Shown here: positions 23,401-33,535 of the stretch, piece by piece
Layout of the letters: each line of letters begins with the position of its first letter
Numbering within the stretch: the stretch's first letter is position 1
Origin: Sialis fuliginosa
Lineage: Eukaryota; Arthropoda; Insecta; Megaloptera; Sialidae
Length of the DNA stretch: 64,000 nt
Direction: 5' to 3'
Assembly: GCA_961205875.1 (NCBI GenBank)
Contig: OY540812.1
Span: 18,786,001 to 18,850,000, forward strand
Program-made: the position numbers and the translations under genes
Notes under the pieces: model-generated
Database searches by the model: none
Told to the model about the DNA's origin: nothing
Seen by the model: the letters and a program-made list of their open reading frames with translations, nothing else

Positions 23401-25546
23401 CCAACGACATATAACCTAAGGCCAGATATTCCTTGAAAATTGCGTCATATTTATTTTTGAATTCAGGAGCCTTTTGAAATCTCCTTTCCAAGGATGTGAG
23501 ACACTTTAAGGCTGTAGCATATGAATCCCCTAGAATAGTGGGATCTGCTTTGAAAGGTAGAGAGACTACATATCGTCCCGATTGTTCCCGATAAGTAGAG
23601 GCAGCGTATAGTTTCTCACACTCCACATCGTCGGGATGGGGGAACCGCTCGAGGGGGAAATCTTCATCCTCCCAAAATTTTTCTACCAAATTATTTAAAG
23701 ACGGTTCGACCTGTATACTGTAAGAATTAACCGAATTGTCAAACGAATTTTTACTTGGGACTGTGCCCGAAACTACAAACCCAAATTTAGTTTTGTACGC
23801 AATTGGAGAATTCGGTTCTCCTGTGACAGTACCTGACTCTAATAATAAAGAAAACAATTGGGCCCCTAAGATGCCATCAATAGGCGCGGGCTTGTCAAAT
23901 TTATCGTCAGCTAATGGAATAGTAGATAAATGTTTGATGTATTCTGGATTAATTCTATAACTTGGCATTTTATCAGTAATTTTTTCAACTAACAAAGCCT
24001 CAATTTTGTAGCTAATATTATCGTCAAAACGTGACGAAATAACAGCCTCTGCTTTTCCGGCAACCGAACTACCACGCGTACCAACGCCTGTTATGGTATA
24101 GTTGCACGGAGAGATTTTTAATTTTAATCGTTTAGCGCATTTCGTGGTAAGAAAATGTGCCTGTGAACATGAATCTAATAAAAATCTAGCCCTATGTCGT
24201 ACACCGAACAGATCAACAATGTTGACCACCACAGTCGAGAGTACAACGGTTAAATCGGACGTCGGGGCCATAGTTGTCGAGCAGAAGGCCGACGGGCCAG
24301 GCGTCGCGACGCCATCAGACGATGTGCTAGGTTGTGAGTCATCACTAGTTACTTTTTCCGACGCATTATCAAAATGTAAAAGCGTATGGTGTTTTGACTT
24401 ACAATTTTTACACGTATTTTTACGCTTACACGCATATGCTTTATGCGGGCCAAAACAATTTATACAATGATTTTTAGATTTAATCAGTTGATATTTTTCC
24501 CGAGGTGACTTTGATAAAAATGTTTTACAATTTATTAGTAAATGGTTGGAAGCACAAATTAAACATTTACTGTTATTTGAATTTTCAACAAAAAATAATT
24601 GTTTGGATTTTGAGCTAACTCCGGTCGATTTATTATTGACTGGGGATAGCGTATAAATCTGTGCCTGGTCCTTAACAAAGGTCAAAACTTCCTCATACGT
24701 GAAAATATTACTTGTACGTCTGTGGTTCTCAAACAATGACCGCGTCTCAGAATCTAATTTTGTCCAAATTAAGTAGGCTTTAATAAAATCGAATGAATCA
24801 ATATTTAATTTATCCAGTGCTTTAAATGCACTGTCACACTTTTCAATAATATTGTTAAGACCATTCGAAGACGCGATTTGTAATGGTTTAAAATCCAGGA
24901 TCTGATCCAAATAACTAGTTGCTAAAATACGCGGATTTTGGTATTTTTCCACGAGGGCCTGCCATATAATGGGGTAATTTGCACCAATGGGTGCCAAACC
25001 CGTGCAGACACCGGCCGCCTTCCCACTTAATTGTCCCATTAAATAATTGATTTTATCAATATCATTTAAATGGTCATTATTATGAATAAGACTTTGAAAT
25101 AGTTCAAAGAATGTAGGCCATTCTTTAGCATTACCCGTAAATGTAGGTAAAGTTAGTTTTGGCAAACGCGGAGCACATGACCGCGATTCGCTTGGTTCAG
25201 TCGGTAGTAGATTCGAGTGCGTAGTCACAGCTGGAGGTGTAACGCGCGGATCTTTAGCTGCTAACCGAATTTGACAATACAAATCATCAAAAGCCTCAAG
25301 AGGTTCCAAATTTGGAATGTACTCTTTATCTAGTTTTAAGTTAATTGCATTAGTATCATGAACCGCTTGCTCAAATTGAGCTTTAGTCTGCTCTAATCCC
25401 TCCAGTTTAAAGGTGAAATACTTTAATGAAGTTGCTTGATCTAATTTCAAAGAATTATCATATATTCTCTGTATTCGTGCAAAATACAGTTGTTGCCTTG
25501 ACTCAAGGACTTTTAATTGGTTTTCTAAAGTCTCAGTTGCAGTCAT
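20414..25546 (-). CDS. BEL/Pao Gag-Pol polyprotein (protease, reverse transcriptase, RNase H, integrase)
   Basis: The frame has 1710 codons from the ATG at 25546. It stays open 22 codons further to a GTG at 25612, but the ATG has A at -3 and is the first ATG, so I start there. Order by residue: coiled-coil Gag N-terminus (about 5-70); DUF1759-like Gag (about 125-290, LPKLTLPTFTGNAKEW); three zinc knuckles (C328/C331/H335/C340, C361/C364/H368/C373, C379/C382/H386/H391); aspartic protease (D458 in FLLDSCS); reverse transcriptase (D790, and YIDD with D868 and D869); RNase H (D1040, E1084, D1116, D1162); integrase with an HHCC finger (H1343, H1348, C1378, C1381) and DDE core (D1413, D1479, E1533); C-terminal DUF5641-like domain (about 1620-1706). 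All catalytic residues are present with no stop or frameshift. A single Gag-Pol frame is normal for BEL/Pao. It makes the proteins that copy the element's RNA and integrate the DNA. No chromodomain or envelope is seen. Confidence 0.95.
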   Translation of the reverse strand: MTATETLENQLKVLESRQQLYFARIQRIYDNSLKLDQATSLKYFTFKLEGLEQTKAQFEQAVHDTNAINLKLDKEYIPNLEPLEAFDDLYCQIRLAAKDPRVTPPAVTTHSNLLPTEPSESRSCAPRLPKLTLPTFTGNAKEWPTFFELFQSLIHNNDHLNDIDKINYLMGQLSGKAAGVCTGLAPIGANYPIIWQALVEKYQNPRILATSYLDQILDFKPLQIASSNGLNNIIEKCDSAFKALDKLNIDSFDFIKAYLIWTKLDSETRSLFENHRRTSNIFTYEEVLTFVKDQAQIYTLSPVNNKSTGVSSKSKQLFFVENSNNSKCLICASNHLLINCKTFLSKSPREKYQLIKSKNHCINCFGPHKAYACKRKNTCKNCKSKHHTLLHFDNASEKVTSDDSQPSTSSDGVATPGPSAFCSTTMAPTSDLTVVLSTVVVNIVDLFGVRHRARFLLDSCSQAHFLTTKCAKRLKLKISPCNYTITGVGTRGSSVAGKAEAVISSRFDDNISYKIEALLVEKITDKMPSYRINPEYIKHLSTIPLADDKFDKPAPIDGILGAQLFSLLLESGTVTGEPNSPIAYKTKFGFVVSGTVPSKNSFDNSVNSYSIQVEPSLNNLVEKFWEDEDFPLERFPHPDDVECEKLYAASTYREQSGRYVVSLPFKADPTILGDSYATALKCLTSLERRFQKAPEFKNKYDAIFKEYLALGYMSLVSPSKIITPNYFIPHHAVFKPDSFTTPLRCVFNASCKSTTQVSLNCLLHTGQKLQTDVCNIFINFRMFPIAFTADIRQMYLRIGIHPDHQRFQQVLWRFSTNDPVAVYSLNTVTFGVKSSPFLAIRTLHQLATDEAHNYPIAANIVRRDFYIDDLVCSVPDITEAKDTYTQLTRLFESGQFKLTKWAVNSTDLLQDIPESDRSPKIVTFNTDGLKVLGLQWFPHTDIFTFCIQTEFRDCTKRNVLSTVARLFDPCGFLSPVTLIIKLIIRRMWATPLDWDEIPENDITDEWKNLQDEFTLLQDFKLSRHLGILPDANTMLVGFCDACLTSYGAVVYARSILPNNQVVVNLVCAKTKVAPMKIQTIPRLELLATVLLAKLLNFVEKSLAARIKINKLVALTDSTVALSWISSPPHRWQTFVANRVAQVQDLVLPHNWYHIDGVNNISDCLSRGMRPAQFMSVKNWATGPEWLKLDINSWPIRNISTINQVDLPEAKVISVHTAVTHPDSLYELILRCSSWTRLIRSTVYVLRFAHILKLSNCMTTTDLQSAENYLIKVIQRRYFNSDILALQQNKPVSNLIRHLNPFLHDGVIRVGGRITKSGLEFEQKHPVLLPRSDHFVELLIDNCHRQNLHTGPSLVVALLRQHYWIVGARNAIRFRLRQCNHCFRFKPKNVFPQMADLPAIRINEAKPFLHCGTDFTGPFRITLGRRRGIQSQKAYLCLFICLVTKALHLELVSALSTDLFLAAFKRFLSRRGACSIMYSDRGTNYIGARNELEQLHTLLASDQYRTTIDNELASRKIKWVFQPPLSPHFSGVWESQVKAVKTILFKTIGQQILTYEELSTVLTQIEAILNSRPLSWLSTDPSDPLPLTPAHFLTLTPLSSLPAPDLPDPPTNLLNRKRLLDHLVQSFWQRWHVEYLTQLQVRQKWKLASPSVTRGTLVLIKLDNIPPLHWPTGIITEVFPGTDGVIRVVEVRTKSGIYKRPVVRLCPLPTQ

Positions 25547-26500
25547 GATAACCGTGGAAAATAAAGTTACAAGCGCAGATAATGCAAAAGAATCTAACCT
25601 TAACAGGTCCACAACTAAATAGCCAAACTACAATCGATAAGATCAAAACCAAAAAATTTAAATATTAAAAACCACCGATGAGGTTCAAAACCAAAGAATT
25701 TTAAATACTACTGTAAAAACTATAATTATCCCAAAGAACTAAACTAGAAAGTAATAGTCCCAAAAAACTGCAAAATACAAAAAATAGTATTTTGTTCACC
25801 CCTGTTAATTTTAACAAAAAATCAAATGTATTTATTTTTCCGAAAAAATAACTTTTTGACGACCACTGATCATCTACTATGTTCTACGATTATAAAATCT
25901 CACAGTTATTTAAAGAAATAACTAAACTGTTTACTACTGCTGAACAATTCAAAATATGCAAATTAATAATTAATTGGTAACGTTTAAAAAAAACAAATGT
26001 CGGAAATCCGTACATTCAAAAAATACACAATTATATATATAATAATACATATGCAGTAAGTGTTTACAAATATTCGTTTTAAATTTAACATATACAATCG
26101 TTCCATACAAACCAGTGCATAGCACACTGGGAAACCGAAAATAATTTTACAAATTTAAAAACGACAGTTTCGCTCGGGTAAATTTTACAAAAAAAATATG
26201 CACCTATTTGTACAACCCTAAATGGAATTAATTAACGCAGTGTATTTTTTAATTTCGAAAAAACAATAATGTTTCACTTAATTAGATTTGTAATAACTAT
26301 AGTAATTAAATACATACTAATTAATTTTTTAATGACATGATAACAAGCGATATTATCAGTACAAGCTAAGACAAACAAATATTTCCCAAGAACTATTAAA
26401 ATATTCCTTTTGTCTCTATAGTTTTAGGATGGCCACTATATGTAAATAAATATATATTCTCTTAACCAATGGGTCCCAAAAACTTTTAAATACAATTGTA

Positions 26501-26797
26501 TTATACAGCGACAAGAATGATTTCAAACACATAACCTTGCATGACAGCTGATACATCTGTACCATAGAAAACATAAATATTTGACAGTTGTGTGTGTCCA
26601 TAGAATACAAGCAAATCACAGTGCGCAACAAAATCATATAGATCGATCGACCAATCAGAACGCTGTATTACTTTCTGACGTAGACAAGGATAATAACGAA
26701 ATACAAATTTTAACATGTATAAAACCACGTTTTTATTGAATTTACAAAATCGAATATTATACCAAAAAATCAATGCCATCCAGCTCCAAAAGACCAT
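26501..26797 (-). CDS. 98-codon upstream open frame in the BEL/Pao leader, unknown
   Basis: It starts at a true ATG (26797) inside the second primer-site-like sequence and precedes Gag on the same strand. The protein is hydrophobic and aromatic-rich (starting MVFWSWMALIFWYNIRF) with a possible membrane-prone N-terminus. I recognise no domain. A 98-codon frame can occur by chance in a 1.3-kb leader, so it may well be non-coding. Confidence 0.2.
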   Translation of the reverse strand: MVFWSWMALIFWYNIRFCKFNKNVVLYMLKFVFRYYPCLRQKVIQRSDWSIDLYDFVAHCDLLVFYGHTQLSNIYVFYGTDVSAVMQGYVFEIILVAV

Positions 26798-26802
26798 AAA
26801 AA
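26780..26802 (-). repeat. Second, degenerate primer-binding-site-like sequence
   Basis: This 23-base segment matches the junction of spacer plus primer-binding site (26830-26852) at about 18 of 23 positions and lies about 50 bp further into the leader. It could be a relic of an ancestral duplication at the priming site or a coincidence. Confidence 0.4.
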
Positions 26803-26830
26803 GTGGTCAAAGCGCCCTTAAATGATATCT

Positions 26831-26846
26831 GGGCTCGAAAGGACCA
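26831..26846 (-). other. Primer-binding site, closest to tRNA-Tyr
   Basis: Six bases after the 5' LTR, the - strand reads tggtcctttcgagccc. It begins with TGG, complementary to the CCA end of a tRNA. From what I recall of eukaryotic tRNA-Tyr (3' end ...GGCTCGAAGGACCA), this matches with one extra base. Identification of the tRNA is an inference; the site itself is well placed. Confidence 0.65.
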
Positions 26847-26852
26847 TAAAAA

Positions 26853-27492
26853 TGTACGGGCTTCCGCGATTTACGCTGGTTCACAATTTGTAGAAACCCG
26901 TTAACATTTCCTAAATATTTTATTTTTAGTATATACGCCCAAAATGGGTGTGTAACTGTACTCCAGGATCGCGATGGATCGATCGATCTATACTTTAAAG
27001 AAAACCAGTCCCTACCTTTAGATCCCGACTGCAGCGTTCTCTCCAACAACGTATAGGTTTTAGGATGCGGTTTCAACGGATACCTTTGCCGTGGAGATGG
27101 CAATCGCCAATCTGTGGAGCAGGTCCTAATTTTCTCCAGATTTCCTCGCACACCGCACTTCACGGGCTATGAACCCACACACACGTGTACCCACAAAAAT
27201 GTACACCAAAAATATTCACTATATATATATAGTACAACAAAACAATGTATCAATCACAATGCATGAAATCACCCTGTCTCATATATAGCACAAAAATATA
27301 TCTTACGGCCTATTTAAAAAAACTTAAGGTTAAAATTAACTCTTAAAGCCGGATTCAAGAAAACACAAAAGTAGATATATATCTATTCCCTTCGTGTTAT
27401 AGAACGTGAATGTTAAACATGTAGAGTCATAGAACCACCCTAACATGTTCAAACGAAAATATATCTCGTCACTAAATATAGTGGCGCCAACA
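26853..27492 (-). repeat. 5' LTR of the BEL/Pao element
   Basis: It is identical to 19607-20246 except C at 27450 where the other has G at 20204. This copy would carry the promoter for the genomic RNA on the - strand. No confident TATA box or polyadenylation signal was picked out among the AT words. Confidence 0.95.
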
Positions 27493-27497
27493 TAGTT
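27493..27497. repeat. Target-site duplication (right) of the BEL/Pao insertion
   Basis: The tagtt here matches 19602-19606 on the far side of the element. Confidence 0.85.
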
Positions 27498-28344
27498 TTT
27501 TAAAACATAGATATTTTTATTAACCCATTAGTGCATAATATACCTTATAAGGGACGTCTAGATTTATTTATTTTATAATGTCAAGTTGTGAAATCGTTTT
27601 ATAAAATCAAAAAAATTAAATATTAAAAAATAATCAGTAAATTAACATTAAAATTTTGATCGTTACATGCCTTTTCTTGTTGAATAATGAGTATTAATGA
27701 ATTAAGGAGTTATATCACCTTGACGCTCGGAAAAAGTAGCATAAACAGAAAAAAAATCTGATGCAACTTTCAAATATTATTTTTCTTAATTATTATCATT
27801 CCATATAGATTAATATTTACATTAATTTTTTTTTTTAATGACGGAGATATAAGATTTTCTGCGGAACGCCTTTACCGGGATGCTCGGCGATGGTTGGGAT
27901 TGTAACATCGTCAGAATACTTCTAAAATAAAAAACTACAAAAATATTTTCTTGTAAACAAACGTTATAGCTATTGATTAGCATAGGGCATTTTATTTTTT
28001 ATTTTTTTTTGGAAATGACAGTTGTTTGAAAAAAATGTCGATTTTTGTTAAGTTAAAAAACTAAATAAAAATGAAATCAAAATTATAAAGAAGATGTATA
28101 CATTTTATTAAAATAGTTTAATTAGTTATCGAGCTGTAAACCCCACCAGTTCGAAAAAAGTAGTTTCGAGAAAATCGAAAAAAAAAATACCGCGCCAGCG
28201 TCTTATAATCAAAAATGTTTGTATATTATCATTAATCTGTGATTCCTGGTCCATACACAGATGCAGTGATGTCTTCTGATTCTTTTTGAGATGCTATTTT
28301 GAGTTTTCTTGCTTATTTTGTGTCTTTTACACAGGTAAAAAAAT
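27498..28344. other. Intergenic DNA, no gene seen
   Basis: AT-rich apart from a GC-richer patch at about 27858-27905 (gcggaacgcctttaccggg). No open frame or repeat partner within this window was identified. Confidence 0.4.
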
Positions 28345-28540
28345 GATTTGAGCCAAGAAATCATTGTTTTATATATAACGAAAACAATATTTTCTTAATA
28401 CATATAAGTAATATACTCTTAATCCAACTGTAATATTGTTTTGTCCAACAATAATATAGTTGGAGTAAGAGTATATTACTGATATTAAGAAAATATTGTT
28501 TTCGTTATATATAAGACAATTATTTCTTGGCCCAAGTTAT
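28345..28540. repeat. 196-bp near-perfect hairpin (foldback element or small-RNA precursor)
   Basis: The left arm (28345-28440) pairs with the right arm (28447-28540) around a 6-base centre at about 28441-28446. The stem holds gaaaacaatattttctta and ccaagaaat in the left arm, mirrored in the right, with scattered mismatches and small indels. If transcribed it would form a stem of more than 90 bp. MITE remnant and hairpin RNA are both possible. The short open frame at 28496-28699 overlaps the right arm and is not a gene. Confidence 0.7.
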
Positions 28541-30252
28541 CGTTTCTACCAGTATATATTAGATATTGATACTATCTGGCCACTACCTGTGATGCGAGTC
28601 TATTCTCCACCGCGTTCACTTCAAATTATTATAACACAGGTAATATTTGGAATATTGGCTAAGGTTAAACTCTTAAAATATTTTAAAAAGTATAATTAAT
28701 AAATCTAAGCTATAAAAATTCAATTGTTTGAAAATATCAAGGTGTTGTTAAGGGAATAAATAATGGCATAAAACATGCTAATTTTATAAGAAACCTATTT
28801 TCAGGTCATTAAAAACATATCGATTTTTACAAATTAACAATTCACTCTCCATGCAATATAAAAAGTACATATTTACAGTAATAAATATCGACTTATATCA
28901 ATACAATATAGTAAAAAAAAACATACTTTTGTATCGGTATAAATAAAAAGTTCTTGCCTTTTAATATTATAATTTGTATAATATAAACTTAAATACAGCC
29001 CATAAAAATTTACATTTTCATGCAATATCCTGTATATACAATATACATATATATAAAATATATACATATATGTAAGTAAACACACAATATTACTCTGTAA
29101 CAGTTTTTATTAAGTTTACTTTTTACATGAAGTTAGTTTTAATGCGTGTGGAAATAAAAGAAATGAAGCAATATGTATTAATTAATTCCGCCAATAACAA
29201 TTTTCCGGTATTTTATGTTTCATTAGTTAATTGGCCGACGCCAGTGGTCTATATATATACATACATATGTGTGCTTGTGTATGTGTATGTAAGGAAGCTG
29301 GTGTTAATTCCTTGATAGAATTTAGTATAAACAAGATTACATTTGGCATGTTTTCCTAATTTTACTTACGCTTGCATTTGAAGTGCTGCCATTATTGAAC
29401 AACTTGGTATTATTTTTTGTTTCAATCTCTTTATAGCCATTGTTCTAGAAAACTGAAAATTAAGTATTATTTAATGATTGCTCTTTATCCCATAATAATA
29501 TTATATTAATATTTGACGAATTTAGGTAGGCTTTGTTTATGTAATTATTTTTTTATTGTTTTGTAGTATTAATTTTTATATGTACTTTATATTCTTTTTA
29601 GAATTTTTTTCTGCGTTTGCTCCTACTTAAGCCCTAGAATAGGCTTATGATATTTTTTTACTAGCATTCATTAATTAATATACAGACAATTAAAAATTAG
29701 ACTATACGATAATTAAATTAATTTACAATTAATATTTTCCAATAAAAAAATAACAAAAAAATAAAGGTAGTTGTGAATTTATTTGAATAATGTTAATAAA
29801 CCGATAATATACAAATAATTATTATAAATCAGGCATATACATTTATACATAAGTTACTGGTACCAGTCTTGAACGTGTTAAGAGCAAAGTATATTGTTTT
29901 TTTGAGATTGGTGGGCTACTTTTTTGTAATTTTCATGAACTCATGTTAATAATAAAATAACTAACTCTATTAATGCAGTTTAATTACCAAAATCCACAAA
30001 TATAGTTTGTTTTTGAAATTATAGCCTTTTATTTTGTATATGTTTTTCTCCAGTGATTACAAAATGATAAGTACTACTACATAAACGCTATAAAATAAAG
30101 AGTCGTAGAATTTAAAACAGTGTAAATCATTTACATAAGTAATTACACTTTTTTTGATAGTCTACCGAACTACGATAATTATTTTTTTACTGTTTTTAAA
30201 CAAAATCGTCAATTATCATTAAATCATGCTGTTAGACAGCTAAATGTATACA
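28541..30252. other. Gene-free AT-rich intergenic DNA
   Basis: It contains TA/CA-type microsatellites at about 29038-29070 and 29250-29290. Short open frames on both strands lack any family signature. Confidence 0.45.
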
Positions 30253-30830
30253 TTTTTTTTTTTTTTTGGCATTTTTTTTCATATACAGCCAGTTAATTAC
30301 ATCACTATACCACTACCAGACATGGATGACTGGGATGATCGGGAAGTGCCCTGGGGCAATCAGGGCAGGTAACAATCACGAAGCCCATTTCATCCACGGG
30401 TAACGTCCTAGGAACAGACAATAGGTTCTTATTTCTATCTTAGCCTATACAGTCGTTGTCGAATTGCTCTCATACAGCTCCGTATGCTTCTGATTCTACA
30501 GCTGCCACGGAGGTGCACTAACGCTATTCTCAACGACTGTATTACAAAATTATCCTAACTGGCTGTTACAATTGTATTTTTGACTTAATTATAAAATTAT
30601 AAATTATTTTATATATATCTATATCTATTGTGCTCAACAGAGAGATTATGTTGAACGGTGGGAGTAGTTTTTTTGCGATTAACTCTTTCCATAGTTGGGA
30701 TCGTTCTTTATTATAGTTTTTGCATGCAAATAATAGATGATTCAAATCACCTTCTGTATTGATATCAGATGGGCATGTGGGATTGGGTTGTTTGCCTATT
30801 TTATATGTATACATATTAATATCCAGTAAT
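30253..30830 (-). mobile_element. 3' end of a non-LTR retrotransposon (LINE), 5'-truncated
   Basis: On the - strand the order is: C-terminal part of an ORF2-like frame, stop at about 30566, a 3' untranslated region of about 300 bp, and a poly(A) tail seen as a T-run at 30253-30267. The 3' untranslated region is richer in GC than its flanks. This is the usual appearance of a 5'-truncated LINE copy. The clade (I, Jockey or R1-like) cannot be fixed from so short a piece. The right boundary near 30830 is approximate. Confidence 0.7.
30566..30814 (-). pseudogene. LINE ORF2 C-terminal fragment (82 codons)
   Basis: The fragment reads YTYKIGKQPNPTCPSD and then a TEGDLNHLLFACKNY motif. This matches the zinc-finger-like C-terminus of I/Jockey/R1-group ORF2 proteins (C-P-x-C ... 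H-x-x-x-x-C), with the second cysteine replaced by Asp here. Reverse transcriptase and endonuclease are absent, so it is a dead fragment. Confidence 0.65.
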
Positions 30831-31129
30831 GGCAGTAATCAAATATCAACAAATATTTTTAAATTCGTACATTTGATTCAAAAATGTTCAAAACTGGGGT
30901 ATTGTTTAAGACTGGTGCCAGCAGCTTAATAAAAATAAAAATTAATATTTTCTTATAAGAATGTATAAAGATGAAAATGATAATCAATTTTAAGTGTGAT
31001 GATAATGTAATAGTTAAACCAACAATTTAAATTGAATAAAAAGGTCAGGAACGTAATAAGAAAAAATACAGTTGATATCTTCAAATAAAATATATAAAAA
31101 AAGGTTTATGTAAATTTCGAAATATACCG

Positions 31130-31262
31130 AAGCCGCAAAGAACTTTTTTTTAGCTGCTTATAGTTTTGTAAGGAACCCTTTGTTGATAGTTTAATGCAAA
31201 TCGGTTCAGTATTTTCTAGCGATAAAAAACAAACTCACAAACTTTTCATTATTAGTTTAGAT
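31130..31262 (+). repeat. Short interspersed repeat tail
   Basis: Words such as gcaaatcggttcagtatttt and aaactcacaaacttttcatt, then attattagttta, are the familiar 3' tail of many insect RTE-type LINEs or their SINE partners. Only the tail is present, so the family call is tentative. Confidence 0.45.
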
Positions 31263-31269
31263 TGATAAA

Positions 31270-33369
31270 TGCATATTTCGTTCTGTAAAGAATATTTATA
31301 TTCTAATTGAAAGTTGTTGTTGAAGTAGGAATTAAAATAATATATTATATACCTACATATAAAATTTCATACATGTATGAACAGTAATGAACATGTTATA
31401 TAATACTATCTAATTTTTCAAGAGTAAATAATTTTGACACCGAATTCAATTTAAATTTGGGGTTCGTTACACCTAGCGTTAATGCATTTAACCCTAACTG
31501 GTAAAATAGGGGTCATTTTGATCCGATTAATTTTATTTTACGCATGGGCGGTATTGGCCTTCCCGGTTCCAGCTTTTACTTCTCATTGACAGTATCCATT
31601 AGGAGCATCAGAGTTGTATGTAAAATATTTAAGCCTATTTTTTAAATCCATATTCGACGAAATACCTTTATGATGGCATCCACAGATGTTTTTATTGGTT
31701 TTGTTAAAATGTTATCGATGTTCATGTATGCATTAGACCAGTGTTTCTCAATCATCGGGCAACGAAATAATTTTACTCGATTGCATAAAATGTTGAAAAT
31801 GAATAAAATATTATTTTATTTTATTGCGATTTTTTGCCGCAGCTTAGATTGGGTTACAATATTTTTTATTATTAGATGAATCTAAAGATTGTGATTAGTA
31901 TTAAATCTACATAATTGTATATTCTACATGTATACAGGTTGTAAATTTTAAGTTGAAATATTTTGTATGTATTTTAGAAAAAATTTGGTTAGTAAAAGTT
32001 GTATGGCTTAGAGGGGTAAACAAAATGGTATAGTTTATTTTTGATTTAGTGGACGACGTCAAGACCAATTAAATATTCAGGCAATAAAAATAATCAACTT
32101 TAATCCGAAACATTTTTATTATACTTTATTTTTTTCCAGATTTTCTTTCAAAGTTTTGTTTACTTTTATTCATAGAATACGAAGGTGTAATAATAAATAT
32201 GGTGAACCTTAACTGACCTTGAAGTCATTAATCAAAAAATACAGTACTTTTACCAAAGCTAACAAAACTTTTACCAATTATTTTCTAATTGCATAACTCT
32301 CGAAATATTTCGTTATACAGATAGTTAAAATTTCAAAATATCTCTTTTACTTACTAAACTTAGAGACCACTGTTCTTAAGAATATGTATTTAAATAACAT
32401 CGATATTGTAAATAAAACCAATAAAATAAATCATATATTCTTTGAATTTAGAAAATTAAATTCCTTATACAGTAAATAAACTTGAATATTTCTTTCATAC
32501 AGTTCGTTTGAATGACCAATATTAATCTGACTTTTAAATTGAAAATTTTACCATATCCATATCTATAAAAGTTGAATCTTAACGTGATGTATATTCTAAT
32601 GCTGACCCAGATTTGTTGAAGTACGTGAGTGTGTGGTTACTATTCTATAGCCTCTTAGATATTCAGGAAGGATTCTGTAATCATAGAAAAAGGAAAAACA
32701 TAAACATTGCATATTGCAATATGTTGTAACTTATAGGCTCTAGCAAAATATATAAACAACTTTATTTATTTTGATATAATTTAACATATTTCATTATGCG
32801 AATAAAGCGAAGGAAAAGTTTTTATTTAACTTTATTATAAGTAGGTTGTACTTATATTATACATATAAAAGTTTTGGTGAATGCAAGCTTAAAATAAATG
32901 CTTTAAACGTGAGTGAACAAAAATAATCTTTTACATAATAAGTACTACCAATTGCTTTAATTTCTAGCATAATGTTATACTTGTGACAGAAGTCCACTAA
33001 CTAATTTTTTTTAAATAACCTTCTTTTTGATTACATAAAGTAAAATTTTTATTGGTTTTATTCAAGTAATTTTTTTTAATTAATTGTGTATATGTTTACA
33101 TATATTTTTACCAAAAAAGTATGACATATTATATATATAATTGCCAAATATACAGTTCTATAAAACGATAATAAATGAAGATATTCAATTAAATGATAAT
33201 TATATATTTCTATATCCATACATATTTTCGACGTCTTTTAAGTAATGATTTAGAGCAACTATTAGATCTTCATATCAGCTATAACCGAAAATGTATTGTA
33301 TAATTGCACACTATATGTTCGTTTGGTGTTTCGTTAGATTTATCTTTTTTTGGACCCGATTTATGAAAA
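31270..33369. other. Gene-free AT-rich intergenic DNA
   Basis: No gene or long inverted repeat was recognised. Open frames of up to 69 codons look random. Confidence 0.45.
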
Positions 33370-33535
33370 TATGTGTTTATGGTCTGATTTTAAAACAGAT
33401 TATTTTTGGGCAGAACAACGTTTGTCGGGTAAGCTAAAACAACAATTACAACCCTCCATACGTGACATAGGGTTAAATATTAATTCCCGTGAGAAGTCGG
33501 AACAGGTCCGCTAGTTATTATATTATTATATTTTT
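33370..33535 (+). repeat. Short interspersed repeat tail, second type
   Basis: The phrases cagaacaacgtttgtcggg and agtcggaacaggtccgctag followed by attatattattata resemble the ends of insect LINE/SINE copies. No coding part remains. Confidence 0.4.

Larger units (their letters stand above)
25547..26830 (-). other. Long untranslated leader of the BEL/Pao element
   Basis: About 1.28 kb separates the primer-binding site from the Gag ATG. It is AT-rich, unlike the LTR and coding region. It holds upstream ATGs, including a 98-codon frame at 26797-26501 with no recognisable family. Either the leader is spliced out, or ribosomes bypass these frames, or the 98-codon frame encodes a small accessory protein. 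It seems long for the family. Confidence 0.6.
19607..27492 (-). mobile_element. Complete BEL/Pao LTR retrotransposon, apparently young and intact
   Basis: The element is 7886 bp and is oriented on the - strand. In its own sense the order is: 5' LTR (27492-26853), primer-binding site (26846-26831), a leader of about 1.3 kb, one Gag-Pol frame (ending at 20414), polypurine tract (20258-20247), 3' LTR (20246-19607). The LTRs differ at a single base (20204 G versus 27450 C) out of 640. Along with the uninterrupted frame and matching 5-bp target duplications, this points to a very recent insertion. It is visibly richer in GC than the surrounding DNA. No envelope-like frame is present. It could be autonomous. 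Confidence 0.95.

Noticed and set aside
22137..24470. Several open frames of 74-137 codons on the + strand opposite Gag-Pol
   Set aside because: They are antisense shadows of the long BEL/Pao frame and carry no protein signature.
26416..26637. 73-codon open frame in the BEL/Pao leader
   Set aside because: It overlaps the 98-codon frame in another register and has no motif; probably chance.
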